Below are positions 1-7,518 of a stretch of 33,911 nucleotides of DNA, one piece after another. The notes under the pieces were generated by a model, which worked only from the letters and a program-made list of their open reading frames with translations, was not told the origin of the DNA and did not search any database. Location of the stretch: assembly GCA_013425375.1 (NCBI GenBank), contig JACCLH010000051.1, positions 1 to 33,911 of the forward strand. The letters run 5' to 3'. Position 1 is the stretch's first letter. Every line of letters begins with the position of its first letter. Source of the DNA: Microcaldota archaeon (GTDB taxonomy: Archaea > Micrarchaeota > Micrarchaeia > Anstonellales > Bilamarchaeaceae). Both the position numbers and the translations under genes were made by a program.

Positions 1-135
1 ATAAGCCGCGACCTGAACGCCGCGCTCAATATACTCGCAAGAGCTACCGGTGGAACGCCGGAAAGTAACGCTTGTGGAGACGTCTTAATAGAGATGTCCG
101 TGAAACAAGACGCCACGGGCTTTAGCCCGTGGTAG
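1..135 (+). CDS. tnpB: C-terminal fragment of TnpB (IS200/IS605-family RNA-guided nuclease/transposase accessory), truncated by window start
   Basis: Frame 1 translates ISRDLNAALNILARATGGTPESNACGDVLIEMSVKQDATGFSPW*, with the TnpB-typical 'RDLNAA.NIL', 'GTPE..ACGD' and 'SVKQ(D/E)ATGFSPW' tail. Confidence 0.85.
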   Translation: MSRDLNAALNILARATGGTPESNACGDVLIEMSVKQDATGFSPW

Positions 136-140
136 TTCAC
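113..140 (+). mobile_element. IS200/IS605 right-end hairpin
   Basis: CCACGGGC-TTTA-GCCCGTGG (113-132) overlaps the tnpB stop, followed by TAGTTCAC. Confidence 0.75.
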
Positions 141-196
141 ATTCTGATTATTTCCTTGCGAAGAAAAGGAACCTACGGTTCCTTTTTAACCTCCCT

Positions 197-778
197 CTAT
201 TTCCTGGCGAAGACTAGGTATGCCGTGTGCATAAGTCCGAAATGCGCAGGCCTGAAGCCGAAATCCCGCACCTCGTACTCCCTGGAGATGGCCTCCATGG
301 TGAAAACGTCGCTGAAGACCTCTTTGGCAGCCAGGTGCAATGCCTTGGCCTGCTCGGAATGCAGGCAGTGCGCGGCCATATATCCGTCCTTGCGCAGGGC
401 CTTGTGCATCAGCTGGACCGCCTTTTCCGCATCGGCTATGTCGCAGAAGACCATATCCCAGCTTCCGTCCTGCTCCTCTATTCCTTCAAGGACATCCTTC
501 AGCTTGAATGTGATGTTGGTGAGGCCCACCCTTTTGGCGTTCTCCTTGGCGAGCGTCATGAACTCCTGCCTTTTCTCATAGCTCACGACCTCCTTGGCTA
601 TGTTCGCCAGCTGCACTGTCATGAAGCCTGTTCCTGCGCCGAGCTCTATCACGCGTGATTCGCGGCCCAGCCCGGTATATGCGATTATGAAGCCTGCATC
701 CTTCGGCAATGTGACAGCTGGTCCGCCTCTCTTCATCTTCCGCAGTAGCGGAGGGAAATGGAAATCCGGTTTGTACAT
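197..778 (-). CDS. trmI: Class I SAM methyltransferase, tRNA (adenine-N1)-methyltransferase TrmI-like
   Basis: VTLPKDAGFIIAYTGLGRESRVIELGAGTGFMTVQLA ... HTAYLVFARK; start taken at MYKPDFHF. Confidence 0.7.
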   Translation of the reverse strand: MYKPDFHFPPLLRKMKRGGPAVTLPKDAGFIIAYTGLGRESRVIELGAGTGFMTVQLANIAKEVVSYEKRQEFMTLAKENAKRVGLTNITFKLKDVLEGIEEQDGSWDMVFCDIADAEKAVQLMHKALRKDGYMAAHCLHSEQAKALHLAAKEVFSDVFTMEAISREYEVRDFGFRPAHFGLMHTAYLVFARK

Positions 779-782
779 GTGT

Positions 783-1220
783 TCACATCTTGAGCTTCTC
801 TTTGAAATCAGAAAGTTTCCCTGCCAATTCGCTGTCAGAAAGAGCAAGTATCTCAACAGCCAGTATGGCCGCATTCTTGCCCATGCCTATGCCGACGCAT
901 GCCACAGGCACGTTGGGTGGCATCTGTGCTATTGAAAGGAGCGAATCCAGTCCGCCCATGGCTGCATTGACCGGGACACCGATGACCGGTTTGCTTGTTT
1001 TTGAAGCCACCACTCCAGGAAGCGCGGCGCTCAGGCCAGCGATGCAGACAAAGACGTTCGCTGTTGACTCGCCGATAAGCCGTTCCACCTTGTCCGGGTT
1101 CCTGTGCGCAGAGGCCACCTCGTAGCGGTAGGGCACTCCGAACGCATCAAGCGCTCCCATGACCTGCTTGGCTATCTCCTCATCGCTCTTGCTTCCGGAT
1201 ATAATCAGGACTTTTTCCAT
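783..1220 (-). CDS. purE: N5-carboxyaminoimidazole ribonucleotide mutase
   Basis: [52 protein letters not shown], PurE signature. Confidence 0.9.
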   Translation of the reverse strand: MEKVLIISGSKSDEEIAKQVMGALDAFGVPYRYEVASAHRNPDKVERLIGESTANVFVCIAGLSAALPGVVASKTSKPVIGVPVNAAMGGLDSLLSIAQMPPNVPVACVGIGMGKNAAILAVEILALSDSELAGKLSDFKEKLKM

Positions 1221-1269
1221 ACTAACAACTTCCGATAAACCATTTAAAAACATTCAACAGAATCCTGTC

Positions 1270-1611
1270 ATGGTCAAAGCAGGCTCGTTGAGGAAGAGAT
1301 ACATCGCTTTTGAGTTCCAGGGTCCCCAGTTGGACGAGGAATCGCTGAAAAGGGCCCTCTATGCGGAAGCGCTCGCGTTCTTTGGAGAGCTTGGGCTTTC
1401 CTCTGCGGCATTGAAGCTGGTCGGCTACGATACGCGGACAAAACGCGGGATAATCCGCTGCGAGCGGGACTATCAGGACAAGGTTTTGGGCTTTTTGGCG
1501 CTCCTCAATTCACTGGGCGGCTCAGAAGCCCGTTTCAAGGCGCTCAAGTCCAGCGGAACCCTCAAGAGCCTGGCTGAGGAATTGCAGCTCTCATTCACCC
1601 AGTCCAGGTAA
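1270..1611 (+). CDS. rnp2: RNase P protein component 2 (Pop5/Rpp14 family)
   Basis: MVKAGSLRKRYIAFEF...GLSSAALKLVGYDTRTKRGIIRCERDYQDKV. Confidence 0.75.
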   Translation: MVKAGSLRKRYIAFEFQGPQLDEESLKRALYAEALAFFGELGLSSAALKLVGYDTRTKRGIIRCERDYQDKVLGFLALLNSLGGSEARFKALKSSGTLKSLAEELQLSFTQSR

Positions 1612-1886
1612 GCCTTCTGCCCGCCTTTTACTTCTAGATAGACGATTTCCGGGACCGAGTGCGGGTGCGTATTCTTGATGTGGGTTTCGAGTTGCGGGTA
1701 CGCTTTTTCAGTTGTTTTTATGATGAGAAGGTACTCCGGCGATTTCTCCAGCTTTCCTTTCCAGCGATAGACCGACTGCGCTATGCTTATTATGCTCACG
1801 CAGGCAGCGAGTTCCTTCTCCACGAGCGATTGGGCAGCTTCATCAGCGCTTTTCCTGTCCGGGTAGGTTGAAAGGACGAGAATCAT
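1473..1886 (-). CDS. cutA: Divalent-cation tolerance protein CutA
   Basis: MILVLSTYPDRKSADEAAQSLVEKELAACVSI...YRWKGKLEKSPEYLLIIKT...HPHSVPEIVYLEV..YLDWV. Confidence 0.88.
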   Translation of the reverse strand: MILVLSTYPDRKSADEAAQSLVEKELAACVSIISIAQSVYRWKGKLEKSPEYLLIIKTTEKAYPQLETHIKNTHPHSVPEIVYLEVKGGQKAYLDWVNESCNSSARLLRVPLDLSALKRASEPPSELRSAKKPKTLS

Positions 1887-1890
1887 GCCA

Positions 1891-3084
1891 TCAGCTCGGC
1901 TTCTTGAAGACGATTTCTATCACGTCGCGGTGCTTGAGCGCGTGGTCTTTCCCGACCGCCTGCCTTGTCTTCACGTCTATGGCCTTGATGAATCCCCTGC
2001 CTATGTCTGAATGCAGCTTGAAGGCGAAATCCAATGCAGTCGTCTTCGGAGGCATGAGGTAACAGTCAGGAATCACATTGCCGTTTGCATCCTCAAGCTT
2101 TCCCACTCCGCCGGGGAATATGGCTATGTAATGGAGGAAGTCGAACACCGCGGCGTTCAGGCACTTCTGTATCCCTGTTCCGTCGTACCTGTCGCACACC
2201 AGCTTCATGATTTTCATGGCGTTCTTCTGCTGCTCGTTCAGTTCGGTTTTGACATTGAATGTCTTGTCGCCAGGGATATAATCTATGAATCCTGCCTTGG
2301 CCGCCCCTTTGAGGGTTATCTCCGCTTCTGCAGAGCAAGGTATCACAAGATAATTCGGAAACTCCTTCTTCATCTTCTGGTAGTTGTCCCAGCCAGTGGA
2401 AAGGTCGCATTTGTTGGCAGCGATGATTATCGGCTTGCCTATCTGCCTTATCTTCTTGGACAGGAGCAGCGCATCCTCATCGCTCCATTCAGCTATCGGC
2501 TTATCATCGACTTTCAGCTCCTTGAGCACCTTGATGATTATGTCCTTGTTCATGCCCAGGCCGCTGAACTGCTCTGTCAGTATATCCTCGTTCTTCTTCT
2601 TGACAAGCCTGGACTCGCGCTGGAGTTTCTGCCAGTTGGCGTCCAGTATGCCCTTTATCCAGTAGTCCAGCTCCTGCTCCAGGAATCTCACGTCGTTGCA
2701 GGGGTCATAGCTGCCCACAGGTATCTTCTCGCCCATCTCGCTGGTGGAGCCGCTCGCATCAACGATATGGACCAGCACGTCAGCCTGCCTCAAGTCGTCC
2801 AGGAACTTGTTGCCCAAGCCTTTGCCCTCATGGGCGCCTGGAACCAGCCCCGCGACGTCCAGCAATTCTACCGGCACGAATCTCCTGCCGTTCACGCAGT
2901 AGCCTGTCCGGGGATTGCACTGCTTGTTGAACTCCTTGTCAACGCATTCCACTTCCACATAAGCCACTGCGCGATTAGGTTTGATCGTCGTGAACGGCCG
3001 GGAGGACCGCTCCACAGGCACTGAAGTGGCTGCCATGAAGAATGTGGACTTCCCGGTGCTCGGTTTGCCGACTATGCCGATTAA
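1891..3084 (-). CDS. ychF: YchF/Obg-family GTPase (archaeal redox-regulated ATPase YchF-like)
   Basis: [76 protein letters not shown]-terminal TGS-like domain. Confidence 0.85.
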   Translation of the reverse strand, partial: LIGIVGKPSTGKSTFFMAATSVPVERSSRPFTTIKPNRAVAYVEVECVDKEFNKQCNPRTGYCVNGRRFVPVELLDVAGLVPGAHEGKGLGNKFLDDLRQADVLVHIVDASGSTSEMGEKIPVGSYDPCNDVRFLEQELDYWIKGILDANWQKLQRESRLVKKKNEDILTEQFSGLGMNKDIIIKVLKELKVDDKPIAEWSDEDALLLSKKIRQIGKPIIIAANKCDLSTGWDNYQKMKKEFPNYLVIPCSAEAEITLKGAAKAGFIDYIPGDKTFNVKTELNEQQKNAMKIMKLVCDRYDGTGIQKCLNAAVFDFLHYIAIFPGGVGKLEDANGNVIPDCYLMPPKTTALDFAFKLHSDIGRGFIKAIDVKTRQAVGKDHALKHRDVIEIVFKKPS

Positions 3085-3157
3085 CATCGCAGGGAGATTG
3101 CAGGGCAATGATTAAAATTGGTTTGAAACCAAAAACAATCCTGAATGAGGCTGTAAA

Positions 3158-3901
3158 ATGGAGATAATTCTGCGCGATTATCGCATCGAGGATCGCAACC
3201 AGGCCAGGGAAGTGGTGCGTGATGCCAACAATTCGCTCCGCAAAAGCTGCGGCGGCATGCACCCTGATGAAGCCATAGACCATCTCACGCGGAAAGTCCA
3301 GATGCGGGACATCCCCAGGAATCCGCGTTTACAGCCAGGCATGGTCGTCGCCGAGGTCAAGGAGACTGGAGAGATAATCGGCACAGGCGCCATAACACGC
3401 AGCCTGCTCGACAAACTGCTGGGCAGCGCCTATAGCACGACCCATTATGTGAAGCAGGATTTCCAGAGGGGCAAGGCAGGCGTCAGCGTCGGTTCGCTGC
3501 TCAGGAAGGAGACCATCGCAAGGGCCAAGGCCCTGGGGTGCAGGAAGATGTATGGCCTCTCCACCCCTGAAGCAGTCGGTTTCCACAGCAAGTTCGGGGC
3601 TCGCTTCTTCCCAAACCATGACCGCAGCTACCTCTACCCCCCGGTGCGCCTTTGCTACTACGAGATGGAGCTCAAGCCGAGCATGTGGAACGGGCTCAGG
3701 ATAGAGCCCTACACCTTCATAATCCGCGAAGCGGAGGGCTGGCTATTGGTGCTCCCGATCTTACTCGGGGGCGTGGTGGGGTCGCTCTTTTCGCTGAAAG
3801 AGATGCGCAGCTGGTTCCAGTTAGTCGCAGTCCTCATATCAGAGCTCCTTGGGATAAAACCAGGTAAAAAGGCACCGCAGGGGAAAACAAATGGCGGCTG
3901 A
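3158..3901 (+). CDS. GNAT-like acetyltransferase with C-terminal hydrophobic helix
   Basis: GNAT-like N-terminal layout (MVVAEVKETGEIIGTGAI...RGKAGVSVGSLLRKETIARAKALG), then WLLVLPILLGGVVGSLF hydrophobic segment. Confidence 0.6.
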   Translation: MEIILRDYRIEDRNQAREVVRDANNSLRKSCGGMHPDEAIDHLTRKVQMRDIPRNPRLQPGMVVAEVKETGEIIGTGAITRSLLDKLLGSAYSTTHYVKQDFQRGKAGVSVGSLLRKETIARAKALGCRKMYGLSTPEAVGFHSKFGARFFPNHDRSYLYPPVRLCYYEMELKPSMWNGLRIEPYTFIIREAEGWLLVLPILLGGVVGSLFSLKEMRSWFQLVAVLISELLGIKPGKKAPQGKTNGG

Positions 3902-4793
3902 TGGCATGGGCAACACCGATATTTACGAGCTCTTCGGGACCTCTGACATGCCCCACATGCGTAAGCTCATCATCCACGTGGCGCTCACAGGCAACTATTC
4001 CATGAAATCCGTCAACCCGCACGTGCCCTACGGACCTGAGGAGATAGCCGAGGACGCGCGCAGGTGCTTCAAAGCAGGTGCCTCATCGTTCCATATCCAT
4101 GCCCGCGAGGCCGATGGAAAACCTTCCTACCGCAAGGAACTTTTCGAGGAGATAGTCGCGAAGGTGAAAGCCGGCTGTCCTGGCGCCATAATCTGCCTCA
4201 CCACGAGCGGCCGCGTTTTCAAGACATTCGGGCAGCGCGCGGCGGTCCTTGACATCGATGGCAAGCTCAAGCCGGATTTCGCCAGCCTGAGCCTGGGCTC
4301 CATGAATTTCCCCAAAGAGCCGAGTATCAATTCCCCGGAGATGATAGAGAACCTGGCCAGGAAGATGCTGGAGAGGGGCATCCGGCCGGAGCTGGAGGCC
4401 TTTGAGACCGGCATGGTGAACCACAGCGCATATCTCCTGAGGAAAGGCATACTTCAAGGGCCATTGCATTTCAACCTTTTCTTCGGCCTCCCTGGCACCA
4501 TGCCCGGAAGGATGGTGGATATAATCCACCAGGTGTCAAGCCTTCCCCAGGGCTCCACATGGTGCGCTGCAGGCGGCGGGAGGTTCCAACTGCCGGTTAA
4601 TATGGCTGCCATCCTCATGGGCGGCCATGTCCGTGTCGGGCTGGAGGACAACCTGTTTTATGATAACGAGAAGACCGTCCCTGCCACCAACGAGATGCTT
4701 GTCCAGAGAGTGGTACGAGTGGCGAACGAATTGGGACGGCCGATAGCGAAACCAGAAGAGGCTCGGGAGGTCCTCGGAGTCAGGCGCCAATAG
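3891..4793 (+). CDS. Beta-keto acid cleavage enzyme (BKACE, DUF849)
   Basis: LIIHVALTGNYS..NPHVPYGPEEIAEDARRCFKAGASSFHIHAREADGKPSY ... PELEAFETGMV ... GGHVRVGLEDNLFYD. Confidence 0.85.
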   Translation: MAADGMGNTDIYELFGTSDMPHMRKLIIHVALTGNYSMKSVNPHVPYGPEEIAEDARRCFKAGASSFHIHAREADGKPSYRKELFEEIVAKVKAGCPGAIICLTTSGRVFKTFGQRAAVLDIDGKLKPDFASLSLGSMNFPKEPSINSPEMIENLARKMLERGIRPELEAFETGMVNHSAYLLRKGILQGPLHFNLFFGLPGTMPGRMVDIIHQVSSLPQGSTWCAAGGGRFQLPVNMAAILMGGHVRVGLEDNLFYDNEKTVPATNEMLVQRVVRVANELGRPIAKPEEAREVLGVRRQ

Positions 4794-4796
4794 TCC

Positions 4797-5960
4797 CTAT
4801 TTCCTCAAAACAACAACGCTCTCGCGCGTGCGCACCTTCTGCGGCCGGACATCAGCCACGCGTTCCGCTCCGACAAGTATCTCAACATCCCTGAATCCGA
4901 TGCGCTCGCCTATCTGACCAAGTATCTCGTCCACCATGACATGGGTCTCATGTATCACGGAATTAGACACGACGATATATGCGCTTCCACCATCCTTCAG
5001 CACCCTGGCCATCTCAGCCATCGCAAGCTCCATGTCCTTGAAATATGTGCCGATTATCGGTATCCTGGTTCCTATCTCTCCAACTTCAGGAGGCATGTCC
5101 GAGACATCCATCCTTCTCCCTATGAATGAACGCACCGCGCGCATCCGCACCTCCTCTGCCTCTGCCGCGCTCATGTGCAGGAGGCTCAGCTCCAGTCCGT
5201 ATATCTTGGAATAGTCTATATTGTTCAGGTAGGGCGGAGAGGTTATCACAGCATCCACGCTCTCGCTCTCAATATCCAAAGACCGCGCATCTCCTAGGAA
5301 GACAGAAGGTGAATGCCCCTGCGGCCTGCCTTCCAGTTCCCGCACCATCCGCTTCACTTTCCTCCTGAATATCTCTTTCGCAGGGAGCGCCCTCTTGTTC
5401 CTGTCTATCTTGAGCACGCCACCGTCTTTCATGATGATGGAAGCCTGCGGCAGGATGGACAGCAGGGCGAGAAGGAGAAGGTCACGGGGTCGCCCCTCTT
5501 CCTGTTCTATGGCCTCGCGGATGGCGAGTATCTCGTTGTAATTGCGCTTCGGGAATGCGGCGCGTGGCGAGAACAGTTCGAACTCCCAATCCAAACTAAC
5601 AACACTTCTACCCGAGCTCGCGCTTTCGGGTTTTGTTTTTGTTGTTTTGTTGATGAACGCGAGTGCGCCTTCCAGGTCTGCGGCATCGTAGTCATCGCTT
5701 TTCGTCCGTGAAACAAAGACCGCGAGCGGTGAGGCATCCACCCCTACGGATTCTATCGCTTTTTCCTTTGCAGTGAGAAGGGTCGTCCCCACACCGCAGA
5801 ACGGATCAAGTATGGCAGCCGGTTTGCAGTCCTGGATGGCATAATCCACAATCTCAGGCGCATAGCCTTCCTTGTACCAGAACCAGCCGTGCACAGGCTT
5901 CTCCTTGGAAAGCTCGAAGGTCATGTAACGGCCGAGCTCTGGCTTTTCGATGAGCTTCAT
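4797..5960 (-). CDS. DNA (amino) methyltransferase, N4/N6-type, no restriction partner visible
   Basis: Motif I ILDPFCGVGTTLLTA followed by motif IV VDAVITSPPYLNNIDY. Confidence 0.8.
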   Translation of the reverse strand: MKLIEKPELGRYMTFELSKEKPVHGWFWYKEGYAPEIVDYAIQDCKPAAILDPFCGVGTTLLTAKEKAIESVGVDASPLAVFVSRTKSDDYDAADLEGALAFINKTTKTKPESASSGRSVVSLDWEFELFSPRAAFPKRNYNEILAIREAIEQEEGRPRDLLLLALLSILPQASIIMKDGGVLKIDRNKRALPAKEIFRRKVKRMVRELEGRPQGHSPSVFLGDARSLDIESESVDAVITSPPYLNNIDYSKIYGLELSLLHMSAAEAEEVRMRAVRSFIGRRMDVSDMPPEVGEIGTRIPIIGTYFKDMELAMAEMARVLKDGGSAYIVVSNSVIHETHVMVDEILGQIGERIGFRDVEILVGAERVADVRPQKVRTRESVVVLRK

Positions 5961-6364
5961 TTTTTTTCACGTTTCCGACCGAGTTCAGCGGCCTCTTTCG
6001 ACAGCTCGTCCGCCTCCTCGTTCTTCTCCCGCGGTATGTGCTCGAAACGCACCTTCAGCCCGATGCAGAGGTGCTCTACCCTTTTCTTGAGCGGCTGCAG
6101 CTCCAGGTCCCGCACCTTGTACTCGTTGTTGAGCTGCCTGACAACCAGCTGGCTGTCGCTTTTCACATGAACGTCGCTTTCGCCCATGGCATGCGCTGTC
6201 TCAAGGGCCTTTATCACGGCGCTGTACTCGGCTATGTTGTTGGTCCCATGGCCCAGATACTCGCTGAGCTCCTCCACACGGACCCCGTCTTTGTATATCA
6301 CCACTCCTATGCCCATCGGGCCTGGGTTGCCCAGCGAAGCGCCATCAGTGAAAACTGTTATCAT
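5957..6364 (-). CDS. rnhA: Ribonuclease HI-like
   Basis: MITVFTDGASLGNPGPMGIGVVIYKDG..NNIAEYSAVIKALE..VKSDSQLVVRQLN..IPREKNEEADELS. Confidence 0.9.
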   Translation of the reverse strand: MITVFTDGASLGNPGPMGIGVVIYKDGVRVEELSEYLGHGTNNIAEYSAVIKALETAHAMGESDVHVKSDSQLVVRQLNNEYKVRDLELQPLKKRVEHLCIGLKVRFEHIPREKNEEADELSKEAAELGRKREKK

Positions 6365-6414
6365 ACAGCAGTCTTGGCTCACGGTTTTTATAATCTTTGG
6401 CACACTCTCCACCC

Positions 6415-6861
6415 ATGGCTCATTCTTTCCATCCGTTCCCTGCTGTCCGCATGGCAGAGGCGATTATCTTAGGCGTTGTCATCTGCGTCCTGCTCTTCCA
6501 CTATGGCGCTCTTCTCGGCGACTATCTTTTCATAGCCATACTCGCGGCGGCGGCCATATTCCTGGCCATCACCGTTCTGGCGTTCCTGCGCTCCAGGTTC
6601 GAGACCATCTCGCTGGATGACAGGACCATATCGCATACCTCGGGCATCCTGTCCACCAGGAAGATCATCGTGCCCTATGACAAGGTGACAGAAGCGAAAT
6701 ATTCACAGGGCATACTCCACAGGATATTCGGTGTCGGCTCGCTCCGCGTGGACAGCGCCGGAGGCACTGAGATCGCGATAAACGTGGATGAGGTCCGCAA
6801 GGCCGATCTGGAGACCATATTGAGCGCCATCAACGACAAGACGCACCCGACCAAAGGCTGA
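6415..6861 (+). CDS. Membrane protein with bacterial PH-like (DUF304) domain
   Basis: Two N-terminal TM segments, then FETISLDDRTISHTSGILSTRKIIVPYDKVTEAKYSQGILHRIFGVGSLRVDSAGG. Confidence 0.7.
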   Translation: MAHSFHPFPAVRMAEAIILGVVICVLLFHYGALLGDYLFIAILAAAAIFLAITVLAFLRSRFETISLDDRTISHTSGILSTRKIIVPYDKVTEAKYSQGILHRIFGVGSLRVDSAGGTEIAINVDEVRKADLETILSAINDKTHPTKG

Positions 6862-6865
6862 TGAT

Positions 6866-7363
6866 ATGGCACCCCAAGACGTTTCCGATGATTTCGTCAC
6901 GATAAAGGACCGCCAGCTCATCCTCAAGCTCAGGAGCCTCGGCGCAGGGGTGGAGGAGGCTGAGGAGACGAAGGTCTCCCTTCTTGAGGCAGCCTATTTC
7001 GCCGACCGTGGCGTCCTTCCTATGGACAAGGAGGCATTGCTCGCACAGGCAGCCAGGAAGGACAAGCTCTGCAGGGAGAAATACGCGGTGATAAAATACC
7101 TCAGGGACCGCGGCTATATAGTCCGGCCGAGCCTGGACGGCACACCATATCTAAGGCTCCACAGGAAAGGCTACAGGCCTGGAGAGGACAAGACCTATTA
7201 TCTGATAGATGTGGTGCCCAAGGACTGGACCTGCAGCCCTGAGGCGCTCATACCCCCCCTGGAGACCGCGGGCAGGCTGCGCAAGGAGCTGGCCATAGCC
7301 ATAGTGGACCCTGCCCAGGACAAGCCTTTCTTCATAAAGTTCGGCAGGATGAACTTTGAGTGA
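6866..7363 (+). CDS. endA: tRNA-splicing endonuclease-like protein (EndA family) with altered catalytic residues
   Basis: KYAVIKYLRDRGYIVRPS...YLRLHRKGYRPGEDKTYYLIDVVPKDW...RLRKELAIAIVD, EndA catalytic-domain pattern. Confidence 0.75.
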   Translation: MAPQDVSDDFVTIKDRQLILKLRSLGAGVEEAEETKVSLLEAAYFADRGVLPMDKEALLAQAARKDKLCREKYAVIKYLRDRGYIVRPSLDGTPYLRLHRKGYRPGEDKTYYLIDVVPKDWTCSPEALIPPLETAGRLRKELAIAIVDPAQDKPFFIKFGRMNFE

Positions 7364-7390
7364 GCGTCTCCAATTTAACTTAAGCGCTCT

Positions 7391-7478
7391 GCCGGGCTAG
7401 TCTAATGCTGCTAGCCTGGACGCCCTTTGGATGCATGCCTCCCGGCATGCATCGGCAGTCGGGTATTCTCACATCCGA
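7391..7478. other. Structured intergenic region with three consecutive hairpins; candidate ncRNA
   Basis: CCGGGCTAG(10 nt)CTAGCCTGG; ATGCATGCC-TCCC-GGCATGCAT; TCGGGT(8 nt)ATCCGA. Confidence 0.4.
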
Positions 7479-7518
7479 ATGAGCCAATGATTTTTAACTC
7501 CGCCTGCGTATCCCTTCC

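Noticed and set aside
2011-3024. 337-aa plus-strand ORF
   Set aside because: Antisense to clearly homologous ychF; low-complexity composition expected from opposite-strand codon bias.
7391-7485. Possible tRNA(Gln) with intron (AGTCTAATG-like D-arm text and CTTTGGA anticodon-loop text)
   Set aside because: No acceptor stem pairs with GCCGGGC/AGCCCGG, no TTCRANY T-loop, and the hairpin order does not give a cloverleaf.
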